Position numbers and translations under genes: made by a program
Notes under the pieces: generated by a model
Seen by the model: only the letters and a program-made list of their open reading frames with translations
The model's database searches: none
What the model was told of the DNA's origin: nothing
Assembly (NCBI GenBank): GCA_009731375.1
Contig: BJOX01000193.1
Coordinates: 579,680-606,838 of the forward strand
Reading direction: 5' to 3'
Length of the DNA stretch: 27,159 nucleotides
DNA from: Paulinella micropora
Lineage: Eukaryota > Cercozoa > Imbricatea > Euglyphida
In this document: one piece after another, positions 7,880-18,235 of the stretch
Position numbering within the stretch: position 1 is the first letter of the stretch
How the letters are laid out: each line of letters opens with the position of its first letter

Positions 7880-7959
7880 AAAGACCAGGTTTCTGTGTGT
7901 TTGGAAATATGTGTGAATATCTATGTGTGTATGTCTGTGTGTGTGTGTGCTTTTGCCGA

Positions 7960-8021
<62 letters not shown>

Positions 8022-8063
8022 CCTATCTATACCAAAGAGAGAGTGGACAGGTAGTTTTACCAA

Positions 8064-8162
<99 letters not shown>

Positions 8163-8170
8163 ATGTATCC

Positions 8171-8224
<54 letters not shown>

Positions 8225-8237
8225 TTATCTATCTATA

Positions 8238-8332
<95 letters not shown>

Positions 8333-8513
8333 GTCCTTCCTCCTCTTCTTTTTCCAGAACACAGTCTACCCGTGATTCCCATCCCGGCACATGCACAGTA
8401 CACAAATTATTGTTTGATGTGAAACTGCGTTCCTTTGCAAGGACTACATTCCTTTGCGACATCTCATCTATCTATCGATCGATCTATCGATCTATCGATC
8501 TATCGATCTATCG

Positions 8514-8556
<43 letters not shown>

Positions 8557-8573
8557 AATCTATCAATCTATCA

Positions 8574-8643
<70 letters not shown>

Positions 8644-8660
8644 GTTATATATATATATAT
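7530..8660. repeat. GATA arrays then TATC arrays, inverted arms
   Basis: (GATA)n/(GATG)n covers 7530-7720, and (GATA)n about 7777-7880. (TATC)n covers 7961-8334, with tacc and a TATG patch, and 8464-8643, the latter starting with TCGA-interrupted units. A non-repeat patch at 8335-8463 contains a small tandem pair, ttcctttgcaa and ttcctttgcga, but no supported exon. The two arms are complementary across the gene 1 exon 5-6 intron. Confidence 0.93.
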
Positions 8661-8677
8661 AATCTATCCATATTTAC

Positions 8678-8744
8678 CAGCGATAGCGCGGATAGGTAGT
8701 CTTGCCATAATTGTCCCCAATGGGACGTGTCCGCCGCGTCCGGA
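8678..8744 (-). CDS. Gene 1 exon 5: F-BAR helix 1-2 loop and start of helix 2
   Basis: The exon is 67 nt, between gttttttgctag (a good pyrimidine tract) and GTAAAT, with 1 nt plus 22 codons, ending phase 0. It codes PDAADTSHWGQLWQDYLSAL then SL. In F-BAR proteins the loop after helix 1 is followed by a small residue-Leu-aromatic pattern (SLxxxWxxL), which WGQLWQDYL resembles. The intron to exon 4 is only 88 nt, so these two exons form a tight pair. The downstream intron is about 2.6 kb of TATC and GATA arrays, an element fragment and a (TTC)n tract. Confidence 0.83.
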
Positions 8745-8832
8745 CTAGCAAAAAACAAACAAACAAACAAAAAGATATACATACATATATACATACATAC
8801 ATACATGCATACATACATACAGACATACATAC

Positions 8833-8888
8833 CTAAAGGAAGCAACCAGTTTGTTGATTCGTTTGCTGTACTTGCGCTCTGCTACCAC
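8833..8888 (-). CDS. Gene 1 exon 4: FCH core, AERKYSKR motif
   Basis: This 56-nt exon follows a very long (CT)n tract ending cgctcgctag and stops at TTTAG|GTATGT. It has 18 codons plus 2 nt and reads VVAERKYSKRINKLVASF. This is the FCH signature region, where the family has RAxxExxYxKxLxxLA. The invariant-type Tyr, the basic residue after it and the following Leu are all present. The final AG joins with T of exon 5 to make Ser. The donor GTATGT runs straight into a TATG array. This is the single most telling exon for the F-BAR assignment. Confidence 0.85.
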
Positions 8889-8889
8889 C

Positions 8890-8921
8890 TAGCGAGCGAG
8901 AGAGAGAGAGAGAGAGAGAGG

Positions 8922-8975
<54 letters not shown>

Positions 8976-9018
8976 GAGAGAGAGAGAGGAGAGAGAGGAG
9001 AGAGGAGAGAGACAGAGT

Positions 9019-9083
<65 letters not shown>

Positions 9084-9335
9084 GAGTTTGTNNNNNNNNN
9101 NNNNNNNNNNNNNNNNNNNNNNNNNNNNNNNNNNNNNNNNNNNNNNNNNNNNNNNNNNNNNNNNNNNNNNNNNNNNNNNNNNNNNNNNNNNNNNNNNNNN
9201 NNNNNNNNNNNNNNNNNNNNNNNNNNNNNNNNNNNNNNNNNNNNNNNNNNNNNNNNNNNNNNNNNNNNNNNNNNNNNNNNNNNNNNNNNNNNNNNNNNNN
9301 NNNNNNNNGAGAAGAGAGAGAGAGAAGAGAGAGAG

Positions 9336-9392
<57 letters not shown>

Positions 9393-9446
9393 AGAGAGAA
9401 AGAGAGAAGAGAGAGAGAGAAGAGAGAGAGAAAGAGAGAAAAGAGA

Positions 9447-9500
<54 letters not shown>

Positions 9501-9533
9501 AGAGAGAAGAGAGAGAAGAGAGAGAGAGAAGAC

Positions 9534-9607
<74 letters not shown>
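8890..9607. repeat. GA array (CT on gene 1 sense) with 217-N gap
   Basis: (GA)n with AAG and GGA interruptions on both sides of the gap 9092-9308. On the sense strand this is a very long polypyrimidine tract that ends directly at the exon 4 acceptor. Confidence 0.93.
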
Positions 9608-9609
<2 letters not shown>

Positions 9610-9613
9610 ATCT

Positions 9614-9662
9614 GTCTTTGCTTGATTCTCAAACACCTTAACAGCAAACCATTGTCCATCTA

Positions 9663-9712
<50 letters not shown>

Positions 9713-10177
9713 CCTCTCCATCCATCTACCCATTCATGCATCCACTTACGTTCCTACCTACCTATCTAACTACCACCTCATCCTCAAGCAGTTGTATGTA
9801 TGTATGTATGTATGTATGTATGTATGTATGCATGCATGCATGCATGTATGTATGTATGTATGTATGTATGTATGTATGTATGTATGTATGTATGTATGTA
9901 TGTATATGTACCTACCTACCTATCTATCTATACCAGTACTACCTGATCCTCAAACAGTTGTATTTATGTATGTATGTATGTATATGTACCTACCTACCTA
10001 TCTACCTATACCAGTACTACCTGATCCTCAAACAGTTGTATTTATGTATGTATGTATGTATGTATGTATGTATGTATGTACGTATGTACGTACGTATGTA
10101 TGTATGTATGTATATGTACCTACCTACCTATCTATCTACCTATACCAGTACTACCTGATCCTCAAACAGTTGTATTT
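9614..10177 (-). repeat. Donor-edge copies of exon 3 in TATG/TACC arrays
   Basis: Blocks resembling the exon 3 end (sense CTGTTCGAAGATCAG) are at about 9776-9796, 9935-9965, 10012-10044 and 10145-10177. The last three are near-identical (sense CAACTGTTTGAGGATCAG|GTAGTACTGG). A more diverged one at 9614-9650 reads AVKVFENQ. The GATCAG|GTAGTA edge also resembles the exon 3-4 coding junction CAG|GTGGTA. Between copies lie (TATG)n, (CTAC)n and (TATC)n. Confidence 0.72.
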
Positions 10178-10235
10178 ATGCATGTATGTGTTTATGTATG
10201 TATGTGTGTATGTATGTATGTATGCACAGGGTAAC

Positions 10236-10303
10236 CTGATCTTCGAACAGTTTGACAGCGGCCGCTTGGGCGTGGAGGGCCGCTGGGGTTATCTCGGACC
10301 ACG
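10236..10303 (-). CDS. Gene 1 exon 3: F-BAR helix 1
   Basis: This is a 68-nt exon after gatag and before GTTACC, 2 nt plus 22 codons, ending phase 0. It codes a helical stretch, WSEITPAALHAQAAAVKLFE then DQ, with Leu/Val spacing like FCH helix 1. The spacing from its Trp to the Tyr in exon 4 is 28 residues, against 31 in the PSTPIP-type F-BAR proteins I recall. Both edges of this exon recur outside it: the acceptor edge at 10497-10524, and the donor edge (LFEDQ codons) at several places from 9614 to 10177. The plus-strand frame here is also open, but it does not join neighbouring islands. Confidence 0.78.
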
Positions 10304-10415
10304 CTATCGATATAGTGATACCAACAAATTGGTCGCAAAAAGCGGTCATTTGTTGAAAAGAAAAGCTTTCCGGCCACAAAAACGGGGAATTTTCGCTGAG
10401 GATTTTTTTTGGGAG

Positions 10416-10770
<355 letters not shown>

Positions 10771-10856
10771 TATAGATAGATCGATAGAGACATACATACG
10801 TGCAAGGACACAGATATACATGCGCATATATATGTGTGTATATATATATATGTATG

Positions 10857-10919
<63 letters not shown>

Positions 10920-11110
10920 TATGTATATATATGTATATATGTATATATATAGTGAGTGTTTGTGTGCGTACGTGTGTGTGTGTGTGTGTGTGTTTATCTG
11001 TCTGTCTGTCTGTCTGTCTGTCTGACTAGATCTGTCTGTCTGTCTGTCTTTATGTATGTTTAATATGCCGAGATTCACATAGACCACTCTGTCTGTCTGT
11101 CTGTCTGTCT

Positions 11111-11169
<59 letters not shown>

Positions 11170-11207
11170 CTTTCTCTCTCTCTCTCTCCCTCTTTCTTTC
11201 TTTCTCT

Positions 11208-11241
<34 letters not shown>

Positions 11242-11327
11242 GTACATGTAAGATAGAAGAAGAAGAAGAAGAAGAAGAAGAAGAAGAAGAAGAAGAAGAA
11301 GAAGAAGAAGAAGAAGAAGAAGAAGAA
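10771..11327. repeat. Mixed TA, TG, TCTG, CT and GAA arrays
   Basis: (TA)n about 10846-10915, (TG)n about 10970-10993, (TCTG)n about 11000-11050 and 11088-11110, (CT)n to 11239, then (GAA)n 11256-11327. A 40-nt unique patch around 11050-11090 is open on both strands but has no matching phase, so no exon is called. Confidence 0.92.
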
Positions 11328-11333
11328 AATGAC

Positions 11334-11374
11334 CTTTATTCGGGTGCTCCCACAGAACGGACCACATGTCGCTG
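11334..11374 (-). CDS. Gene 1 exon 2: start of the FCH/F-BAR domain
   Basis: This is a 41-nt exon between cttaatag and GTCATT. It starts with 1 nt and ends with 1 nt, which joins both neighbours in frame. It codes [13 protein letters not shown], and the codon split with exon 3 gives Ala before Trp. The pattern (aromatic)W-x-x-L-W-x-x-x-N-K-[GA]-W matches the opening of FCH domains, where a Trp follows an aromatic or hydrophobic residue and a Gly-aromatic pair comes about 12 residues later. The donor is followed at once by a (TTC)n array on the sense strand. A plus-strand frame across the same bases is also open, but it has no splice or family support. Confidence 0.72.
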
Positions 11375-11574
11375 CTATTAAGGCAAACGAAGATAGTGTT
11401 GCAGTGCATTCGAGAGCGGTGTTTTGCATGGCAAAACAAATGTTAAGTATTTACTCAAATGGATTCCTTTTGTATCGATCATTTGTTTGCTTTATTGTAT
11501 TGCGTCAAGGACAAAAATTAAGGACAACATGAAAGATGTCACACAAATAGCACAGAATTGTACATATCAAATAC

Positions 11575-11711
11575 CTGGACTGTGGCGTCTCCGGAGGCAT
11601 GCCTTTTTCTGATAACTTTGTTCCGCATGCATCACAAAACTTTGAATCTTCTCTTAGAGTTGGCGGGCGTGAAGGCCCGCACTGAGAGCAGATAAGAGAC
11701 GTGGAATCCAT
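11575..11711 (-). CDS. Gene 1 exon 1: start codon and N-terminal Cys4 zinc ribbon
   Basis: The exon opens with ATG at 11711 (context atcATGG, A at -3 and G at +4) and an in-frame TAA lies 9 nt upstream, so this start is well placed. It reads 45 codons plus 2 nt and ends AG|GTATTT. Residues about 8-12 are CSQCG and about 29-33 are CDACG, preceded by KF and followed by TKL, the typical pattern of a double-CxxC zinc ribbon. Such ribbons bind one zinc and usually mediate protein contacts. The tail (EKGMPPETPQS) looks like a linker. A zinc ribbon in front of an F-BAR domain is not an architecture I know. The alternative is a separate small gene, but the exon end phase matches exon 2 exactly. Confidence 0.7.
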
Positions 11712-12407
11712 GATGTTTTACGCCATCATACAGCCCTGTCAGAACGAATCAAGAAACGGATATTATACTTCAAGCTAACTTGTCAATACAGAAATGCAGG
11801 CGATTTCGAGGTGCAGCGTTAGTAAATAGATGTGAGGGGACCAAACCAAAGTGAAAGCGAATATAAACTACTGTAATAACGTTGTGAAAGTAACGATGGG
11901 TTGAGAAGGGCGCAAAAAGGCCGTAAATAGGGTGAATAAGGCACCGATGACGCGGAAATAGGAAGAGGTGTTCAAAACAATTTACGCTCAACCCGTAACT
12001 TTTTGCAGACTCTGCCGTAAAAGACAAGCAACCTGTCTTGATCTCTCTGATACTGATTGTGCAGCCAATCGTCTCAGAGGGTTTATGACAGTTATGATAT
12101 ATGCATCTTCTCATTTTCTTGCACACCTTTTTCGATGCGATTTTTTTCGAAGCGTTGTGACTGAATTGCGACAAAATCCGCAGTTGCAATATTTCTTGAT
12201 TCAACCGTGACTCCTCGTGTAAATGGTGTTATTCAATGCCACTTGTATGTGTGTCTTAGGTATGTGTGCACGTGAGTATATGAGCGTGTATTGTTTTGTT
12301 GGCGTTATTGTTGCAGGTGTTTTTGTCACGGTTGTGTTGTTGTAGTTACTGATGGTCATCGTCCTCTTGGTCGTCGTTGCCTTGTCGTTGACTGTTGTCG
12401 TCGTCGG

Positions 12408-12430
<23 letters not shown>
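11712..12430. other. Upstream region of gene 1, no gene called
   Basis: This single-copy sequence lies immediately upstream of the gene 1 start codon. Open frames of 80-140 codons exist on both strands around 11770-12210, but no domain, splice context or start context supports either. No TATA box or other promoter element stands out. It likely holds the 5' UTR and promoter of gene 1. Confidence 0.5.
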
Positions 12431-12438
<8 letters not shown>

Positions 12439-12663
12439 AAAATTTAATGATAATAAACAATACAACGGTTGCATAGCAATCTAATCAATATTAATCAATA
12501 TTAACTAAACCAGTGGCAAGTTGGTGTGTGGCTTTCGCCTCGTATGTGTATACCCCCAGATATACGCCACTTCCAGAAAATAATCTAGTCATCTCGTGCC
12601 GATTCGAGACGCCAGAGCTTGCTCACTGCACTATATGATCCAGAGGCTCAAAAACAAAAAATA

Positions 12664-12701
<38 letters not shown>

Positions 12702-12905
12702 GTTGTTTGTTGTTTGTTGTTGTTGTTTTTGTTGTTGTTGTTGTTGTTGTTGTTGTAAATTTAATTACAGTAATAAAACCAGTGGCATGATGGTGCATGG
12801 ATAACGGCCTTAAACCCACTTAAAGACAAGTAGATGTCTAATCATCCCGGCCGACACGCCAGAGCATGTCTCACTGTACTATAGGACTCTAGAGCTCAAA
12901 GACAA
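12410..12905. repeat. Duplicated module next to GTT arrays
   Basis: Two copies of a module run (GTT)n - GTAAAtTTAAT - AATAAA - ACCAGTGGCA ... TCTAxTCATC ... GACACGCCAGAGC-type ... ctcaaaxacaa: 12410-12660 and 12664-12905. The second is shorter and diverged. The order of short blocks is kept while the spacing differs. It may be a transposon fragment or a segmental duplication. No ORF. Confidence 0.7.
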
Positions 12906-13169
12906 GAACAAAGAAAGAGGAAAAGGAGCAGAAGTGCATGCACTATAGTAAAACAAAAACATAAGAGGGAGAAGAGGAAAAGCGGTGAGGAGCGCAGACA
13001 AGCCTCGAGAGAGGAGCAAGACCACTGAAAAGGGAGAGAAGGAAGAGAGAGGGAAGATGAAGGGGGAGGAGAAACTCGCCATGGCCAATCGGAAAACAGT
13101 CTGAGCAATAAGTTAGAGGCTCGCGTGTGAAGCGAACAAATCGAATGGAGCAGGCAGGCATCAGCAATT

Positions 13170-13259
13170 AGTCACAAGCGCTGGAGGTTGTTGTTGTTGT
13201 CAGTAGTTAGTAGTTTTGTGCAGTAGTAGTAGTATAGTAGTAGTAATAGTACCAGTAGC

Positions 13260-13294
<35 letters not shown>

Positions 13295-13321
13295 TAGTAG
13301 TGGTAGTAATAGTAGTAGTAA

Positions 13322-13398
<77 letters not shown>

Positions 13399-13401
13399 AT
13401 G

Positions 13402-13464
<63 letters not shown>

Positions 13465-13575
13465 CTAGTACTAGCACTAGTACTAGTACTACTACTAGTA
13501 GTAGTACTAGTACTAGTACTAGTAGTAGTACTAGTACAAGTACTAGTTGTAGTACTAGTACAAGTACTAGTAGTA

Positions 13576-13656
<81 letters not shown>

Positions 13657-13755
13657 CACTACTGCTACTACTAGTAGTAGTAGTAGTAGTAGTACTACTA
13701 CTACTACTAGTAGTACTAGTAGTACTAGTACTAGTACTAGTACTAGTACTAGTAC

Positions 13756-13791
<36 letters not shown>

Positions 13792-13868
13792 CAGCAGCAG
13801 CAGTAGGTAGTAGGAGGTAGTAGTAGGTAGTAGTAGTAGGTAGTAGTAGTCGGTAGTAGTAGTGGTAC

Positions 13869-13919
<51 letters not shown>

Positions 13920-14012
13920 CAGTAGTAGTCGTAGTAGTCGTAGTAGTCGTAGTAGTCGTAGTAGTAGTAGTAGTAGTAGTAGCAGTAGTAGTAGTAGTAG
14001 TAGTAGTGGCAC
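13170..14012. repeat. TAG / CTA / TAG array with long inverted arms
   Basis: (TAG)n and ACTAGT-type steps fill 13216-13575, (CTA)n 13576-13671, (TAG)n 13672-14008. The middle block is the reverse complement of both flanks, so strand-slipped hairpins of up to about 95 bp are possible. Smaller CGTAGT steps occur near 13930-13965. No coding evidence. Confidence 0.93.
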
Positions 14013-14153
14013 TCATATCATCATCGTCGTCGTCGTTGTTCATGGTGTTCTTATTGTTGTTTTTCCATCGGTTGTTGCCCTTGTTCTTGCAGCTTCTTGT
14101 ATGTATGTATGTATGTACGTATGTATGTATGTATGTATGTATGTATGTATTAG

Positions 14154-14190
14154 TTTTTGTCGCTGCGTCATGACCTACGGTGGCTTCAAG
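14154..14190 (+). CDS. Gene 3 candidate exon (FCRCVMTYGGFK)
   Basis: A 37-nt island between tatgtattag and AAG|GTATGT, 1 nt plus 12 codons, reads FCRCVMTYGGFK. Upstream at 14079-14098 a second acceptor-like edge, ttgttcttgcag|CTTCTTGT, resembles the exon start tag|TTTTTGTC and could be an acceptor-edge copy. The two Cys and the next exon's CPTC suggest a zinc-binding fold. The family is not recognised. Confidence 0.5.
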
Positions 14191-14460
14191 GTATGTACGT
14201 GTATGTATGTATGTATGTATGTATGTATGCATGTATGCAATATTGTATTGTATTGTATTGTGTTGTATTGTGTTGTATTGTGCTGTATTGTGTTGTCTTG
14301 TATTGTATTGTATTGTATGTTGTTGTGTTGTATTGTATTCTATGGTTTTGTATAGTATAGTAAGTACTTTTATTCGTGTACGTACGTACGTATGTATGTA
14401 TGTATCTATCTATCTATGCATGTATCTATGTATGTATTGTATGTATGTATGTATGTATAG

Positions 14461-14517
14461 ATCGACTGGAACGATCCAAAGTACAAGAACTGGATATGCC
14501 CTACCTGTAATGATCAG
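14461..14517 (+). CDS. Gene 3 candidate exon (NWICPTCNDQ)
   Basis: The island is 57 nt, 19 codons, phase 0, between gtatgtatag and GATCAG|GTTGG. It reads IDWNDPKYKNWICPTCNDQ. Joined to the previous island it gives CRCxMTYGGFKIDW...WICPTC, a Cys pattern like the end of a treble-clef or PHD-like finger (W-x-CPxC). The donor-side sequence ends in ACTCCTT, and similar blocks (GTTCGATCAACTCCTT) recur at 14577 and 14768. The reading frame is clean, and the reverse strand has no matching exon. Confidence 0.6.
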
Positions 14518-14963
14518 GTTGGATACACTCCTTTCTTCTATCTCTATTAGTCTGTCTTCCATCTGTCTTAGACCAGGTTCGATCAACTCCTTTTTCTTCT
14601 TTATCGGTCACAACTCCACAAAATGTGGTCAGGTTACCGATAAGAAACTAATTGTGCGGCGCGCCAAATTTTGACTTGTTATGCGGGCTCTCTCGCCGGC
14701 CCGGCGCGCCCGCAAACACGACAAATTTGTGGCTAGCCGCATAATATACTAATCTGTAATGGATCGAGTTCGATCAACTCCTTGCTTCGATCTGTATTAG
14801 TGTACGTAGCTATGTGTAGGTGTCTTTGCATACATTGTTTATGTACGTGCCTGTGTGCATGTGCCTTCTGTTTGTATTTAGGAGCGTGGCTGTGTGTGCG
14901 TGCCTTGTATGTTTATATTCTCTCTCTCTCTCTCTCTCCTCCTCCCCTCCCCCCCCCCCCCCC
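14518..14963. repeat. Tandem GTTxGATxxACTCCTT blocks and nested inverted repeats
   Basis: Three related blocks start near 14517, 14576 and 14768. Inside, TTTATCGGT (14600) pairs with ACCGATAA (14636), and TTATGCGG pairs with CCGCATAA around the GC-rich GCCGGCCCGGCGCGCCCGC. No ORF is supported. It ends in CT and a C-run at the 767-N gap. Confidence 0.7.
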
Positions 14964-15730
14964 NNNNNNNNNNNNNNNNNNNNNNNNNNNNNNNNNNNNN
15001 NNNNNNNNNNNNNNNNNNNNNNNNNNNNNNNNNNNNNNNNNNNNNNNNNNNNNNNNNNNNNNNNNNNNNNNNNNNNNNNNNNNNNNNNNNNNNNNNNNNN
15101 NNNNNNNNNNNNNNNNNNNNNNNNNNNNNNNNNNNNNNNNNNNNNNNNNNNNNNNNNNNNNNNNNNNNNNNNNNNNNNNNNNNNNNNNNNNNNNNNNNNN
15201 NNNNNNNNNNNNNNNNNNNNNNNNNNNNNNNNNNNNNNNNNNNNNNNNNNNNNNNNNNNNNNNNNNNNNNNNNNNNNNNNNNNNNNNNNNNNNNNNNNNN
15301 NNNNNNNNNNNNNNNNNNNNNNNNNNNNNNNNNNNNNNNNNNNNNNNNNNNNNNNNNNNNNNNNNNNNNNNNNNNNNNNNNNNNNNNNNNNNNNNNNNNN
15401 NNNNNNNNNNNNNNNNNNNNNNNNNNNNNNNNNNNNNNNNNNNNNNNNNNNNNNNNNNNNNNNNNNNNNNNNNNNNNNNNNNNNNNNNNNNNNNNNNNNN
15501 NNNNNNNNNNNNNNNNNNNNNNNNNNNNNNNNNNNNNNNNNNNNNNNNNNNNNNNNNNNNNNNNNNNNNNNNNNNNNNNNNNNNNNNNNNNNNNNNNNNN
15601 NNNNNNNNNNNNNNNNNNNNNNNNNNNNNNNNNNNNNNNNNNNNNNNNNNNNNNNNNNNNNNNNNNNNNNNNNNNNNNNNNNNNNNNNNNNNNNNNNNNN
15701 NNNNNNNNNNNNNNNNNNNNNNNNNNNNNN

Positions 15731-15810
15731 GCCATGTTTGCTAGTTCTTCTCCCAAGACCGCTTTGACTTCCATCTCTCCATTTGCGGACAGAGGTCCAC
15801 ACAAACGATC
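15731..15810. other. Short coding-like island, strand undecided
   Basis: Directly after the gap, the plus strand reads MFASSSPKTALTSIS..., and the minus strand reads NGEMEVKAVLGEELANM. Both are open. The plus-strand ALTSIS resembles a gene 2 exon on the other strand, but the codons differ. It borders a GGGGA array at 15818-15866. Confidence 0.3.
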
Positions 15811-15866
15811 AGCGCAGTAGAGGGGAGGGGAGGGGAGGGGAGGAGAGGAGAGGAGAGGAGAGGAGA

Positions 15867-16314
15867 GAGTATGCAAGGTTAGCAAGCACAAGGGTTGGCA
15901 GGTGGATACGTTAGTAGGACGATGGCCTGGTAGGTAGATACGTGGATGAGTAGATAGGTTGATAGGTTGGTAGGAAGATAGGTCGGTAGCCAGGTAGAAT
16001 GGTAGCTAGGGAGCTTGGTAAAAAGATAGGTGGGTTGGTAGCTTGATAGGTAGGTTGGTTGGTTGGTTGGTTGGTACGTTGGTAACTTGACAGGTATATT
16101 GGTATGTAGCTAGGTTGGGTGGTAGGTAGGAACGAAGGTAGGTAGGTAAGTAGGTAGAAAGATAGGTAGGTATATAGGTAGGTATATAGGTAGCTAGCTA
16201 GCTAGCTAAGTAGCTAGGTAGCTAGCTAGGTAGCTAGGTTGGTGGGCAGGATGGTGAGTAGGTAGGTAGGTAGGTAGGTAGGTAGGTAGGTAGGTAGGTA
16301 GAAGATAGACAAAC

Positions 16315-16380
<66 letters not shown>

Positions 16381-16393
16381 GTAGGTAGGTAGG

Positions 16394-16482
<89 letters not shown>

Positions 16483-16537
16483 GGATGGATGGATGGATGG
16501 ATAGATAGATAGGTAGATAGGTAGATAGGTAGGTAGG

Positions 16538-16626
<89 letters not shown>

Positions 16627-16645
16627 TAGATAGAAAGATAGATAA

Positions 16646-16714
<69 letters not shown>

Positions 16715-16718
16715 TAGA
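15867..16718. repeat. TAGG/GATA arrays
   Basis: Degenerate GGTA/GATA (15900-16260) passes into pure (GATA)n with GGTA and GATG blocks (16260-16705). No unique island was seen. Confidence 0.93.
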
Positions 16719-16853
16719 TGAGATATCGACTAATGTAAGAAAAAAGGAGCTTCTGATTTCGTCAACCAAGGAAGTCTGTGGGTAAAGTATTAACCCGATG
16801 CCCAGCTAAGCCGTGATGTTTGCACGGAAGGGACTGATACAGGCGATACCAAA
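16719..16853 (+). mobile_element. Dispersed element R2, terminal fragment
   Basis: From gagatatcgactaatg to gcgataccaaa this matches 23921-24053 and 24466-24598. It stops exactly at a 10-N gap, so its far end is missing rather than truly truncated. Confidence 0.9.
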
Positions 16854-17007
16854 NNNNNNNNNNAGCTATGTAGGTAGTAGGTAGGTAGATAGATAGATAG
16901 GTAGGTAGGTAGGTAGGTAGGTAGGAGGTAGATAGGTAGGTAGGTAGGTAGGTAGGTAGATAGGTAAGTAGGTAAGTAGGTAGGTAGGTAGGTAGGTAGG
17001 TAGGTAG

Positions 17008-17192
17008 GTTGCGAAGGTAGTTGTGACAGTGTCCTGTCTACCTCACGAACAACAAGAATGCTTAGAAGCGGTATGCGTAAAGCTATGTAGGTAGGTAGAT
17101 AGGTAGATAGGTAGGTTGCGAAGGTAGTTGTGACAGTGTCCTGTCTACCTCACGAACAACAAGAATGTCTAGAAGCGGTATGCGTAAAGCTG
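17008..17192. repeat. Tandem ~79-bp block in GGTA arrays
   Basis: The block GGTTGCGAAGGTAGTTGTGACAG...GCGGTATGCGTAAAGCT occurs at about 17008-17086 and 17114-17192 with one or two differences. On the minus strand it reads LRIPLLDILVVRE between CAG and GTAGAC, so it could be a repeated exon. The AAGAATGCTT core also occurs in the exon at 17700. Strand and function are unresolved. Confidence 0.6.
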
Positions 17193-17278
17193 GGTAGGTA
17201 GGTAGGTAGGTAGGTAGGTAGGTAGATAGGTAGGTAGGTAGGTAGGTAGGTAGGTAGGTAGGTAGATAGGTAGATAGG

Positions 17279-17341
<63 letters not shown>

Positions 17342-17523
17342 GTAGGTAGGGAGGGAGGGAGGGAGGGAGGGAGGGAGTTAGGTAGGTAGGTAGGTAGGTA
17401 GGTAGGTAGGTAGATAGATAGATGGACGGACCGACGGGTGGATGGATGGATGGATGGATGGATGGGTGGATGGGTGGGTCGGTGGGTGGGTGGATAGATA
17501 GATAGATAGATGGATAGATGATG

Positions 17524-17598
<75 letters not shown>

Positions 17599-17600
17599 CG
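17193..17600. repeat. GGTA, GGGA, GATG and GATA arrays
   Basis: Continuous tetranucleotide arrays, becoming GATC-rich near 17600 and leading into a CT-rich tract that ends at the acceptor at 17699. Confidence 0.93.
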
Positions 17601-17699
17601 ATAGATCGATAGATCGATAGATATCGATAGATCGATCCATCGATCGATCTGTCTGTCTATCTTGTCTATTTTACCCATCCATCTCTCTCCCCTACGCAG

Positions 17700-17848
17700 A
17701 GTAAGAATGCTTCGGTTGGTTTCTTCACCGCTTCGTTGACGCATCGTACATTCAGCAGCGCCAACACAGGCATCTCACTGCGGCGGACGTTCGAAATGGC
17801 AAAACACCCCAGCTATGAACCGTTAATTGTTCCCAATCAAGATTTGAG
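17700..17848 (+). CDS. Gene 3 candidate exon (SKNASVGFF...)
   Basis: A good pyrimidine tract (ttttacccatccatctctctcccctacgcag) precedes 149 nt that read SKNASVGFFTASLTHRTFSS and end FEMAKHPSYEPLIVPNQDL, then AG|GTACGG. Phase 0 at the start fits the exon at 14461-14517. If the donor is not used the frame stays open to a TGA at 17942, adding about 30 codons with CAPLEISC. The minus strand is also open for about 45 codons. I do not recognise the product. Confidence 0.55.
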
Positions 17849-18032
17849 GTACGGACATGCACAGTGCGCACCGTTGGAAATCTCTTGTCCTAAGCTTTCA
17901 AATTATGGCTTCAGCCATGCTCGTATCCTTTCGATGAATTGAGAAACAAACGGGTCATAGTTGGCCTACGTTGCCATGCGAATGTCCCCAGTAATAATAA
18001 CGTGTCCGGCCCGGCACGATCGCAACCGTTCG

Positions 18033-18078
<46 letters not shown>

Positions 18079-18235
18079 NNNNNNNNNNTAACGTTTCAAG
18101 TGACTGTGACCAAACCAGCCAACTTTGATTTTTTTTTCTTTTTTTTTTTTTTTTTTTTTTTGGCAACAGTAGGGCTACCAAAAATTCAAAAGGTTTTGTT
18201 TGAAAGACAATAGCAAAGGCTTTCACACGAGGTGC

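Noticed and set aside
11329-11531. Plus-strand ORF of 67 codons ([11 protein letters not shown]...)
   Set aside because: It overlaps exon 2 on the other strand, and lacks a splice or domain link; exon 2 has exact phase fit.
11770-12204. Minus-strand ORF of 144 codons
   Set aside because: No recognisable domain, no repeat or splice support, upstream of a well-placed start; it may be chance in a sequence with few stops.
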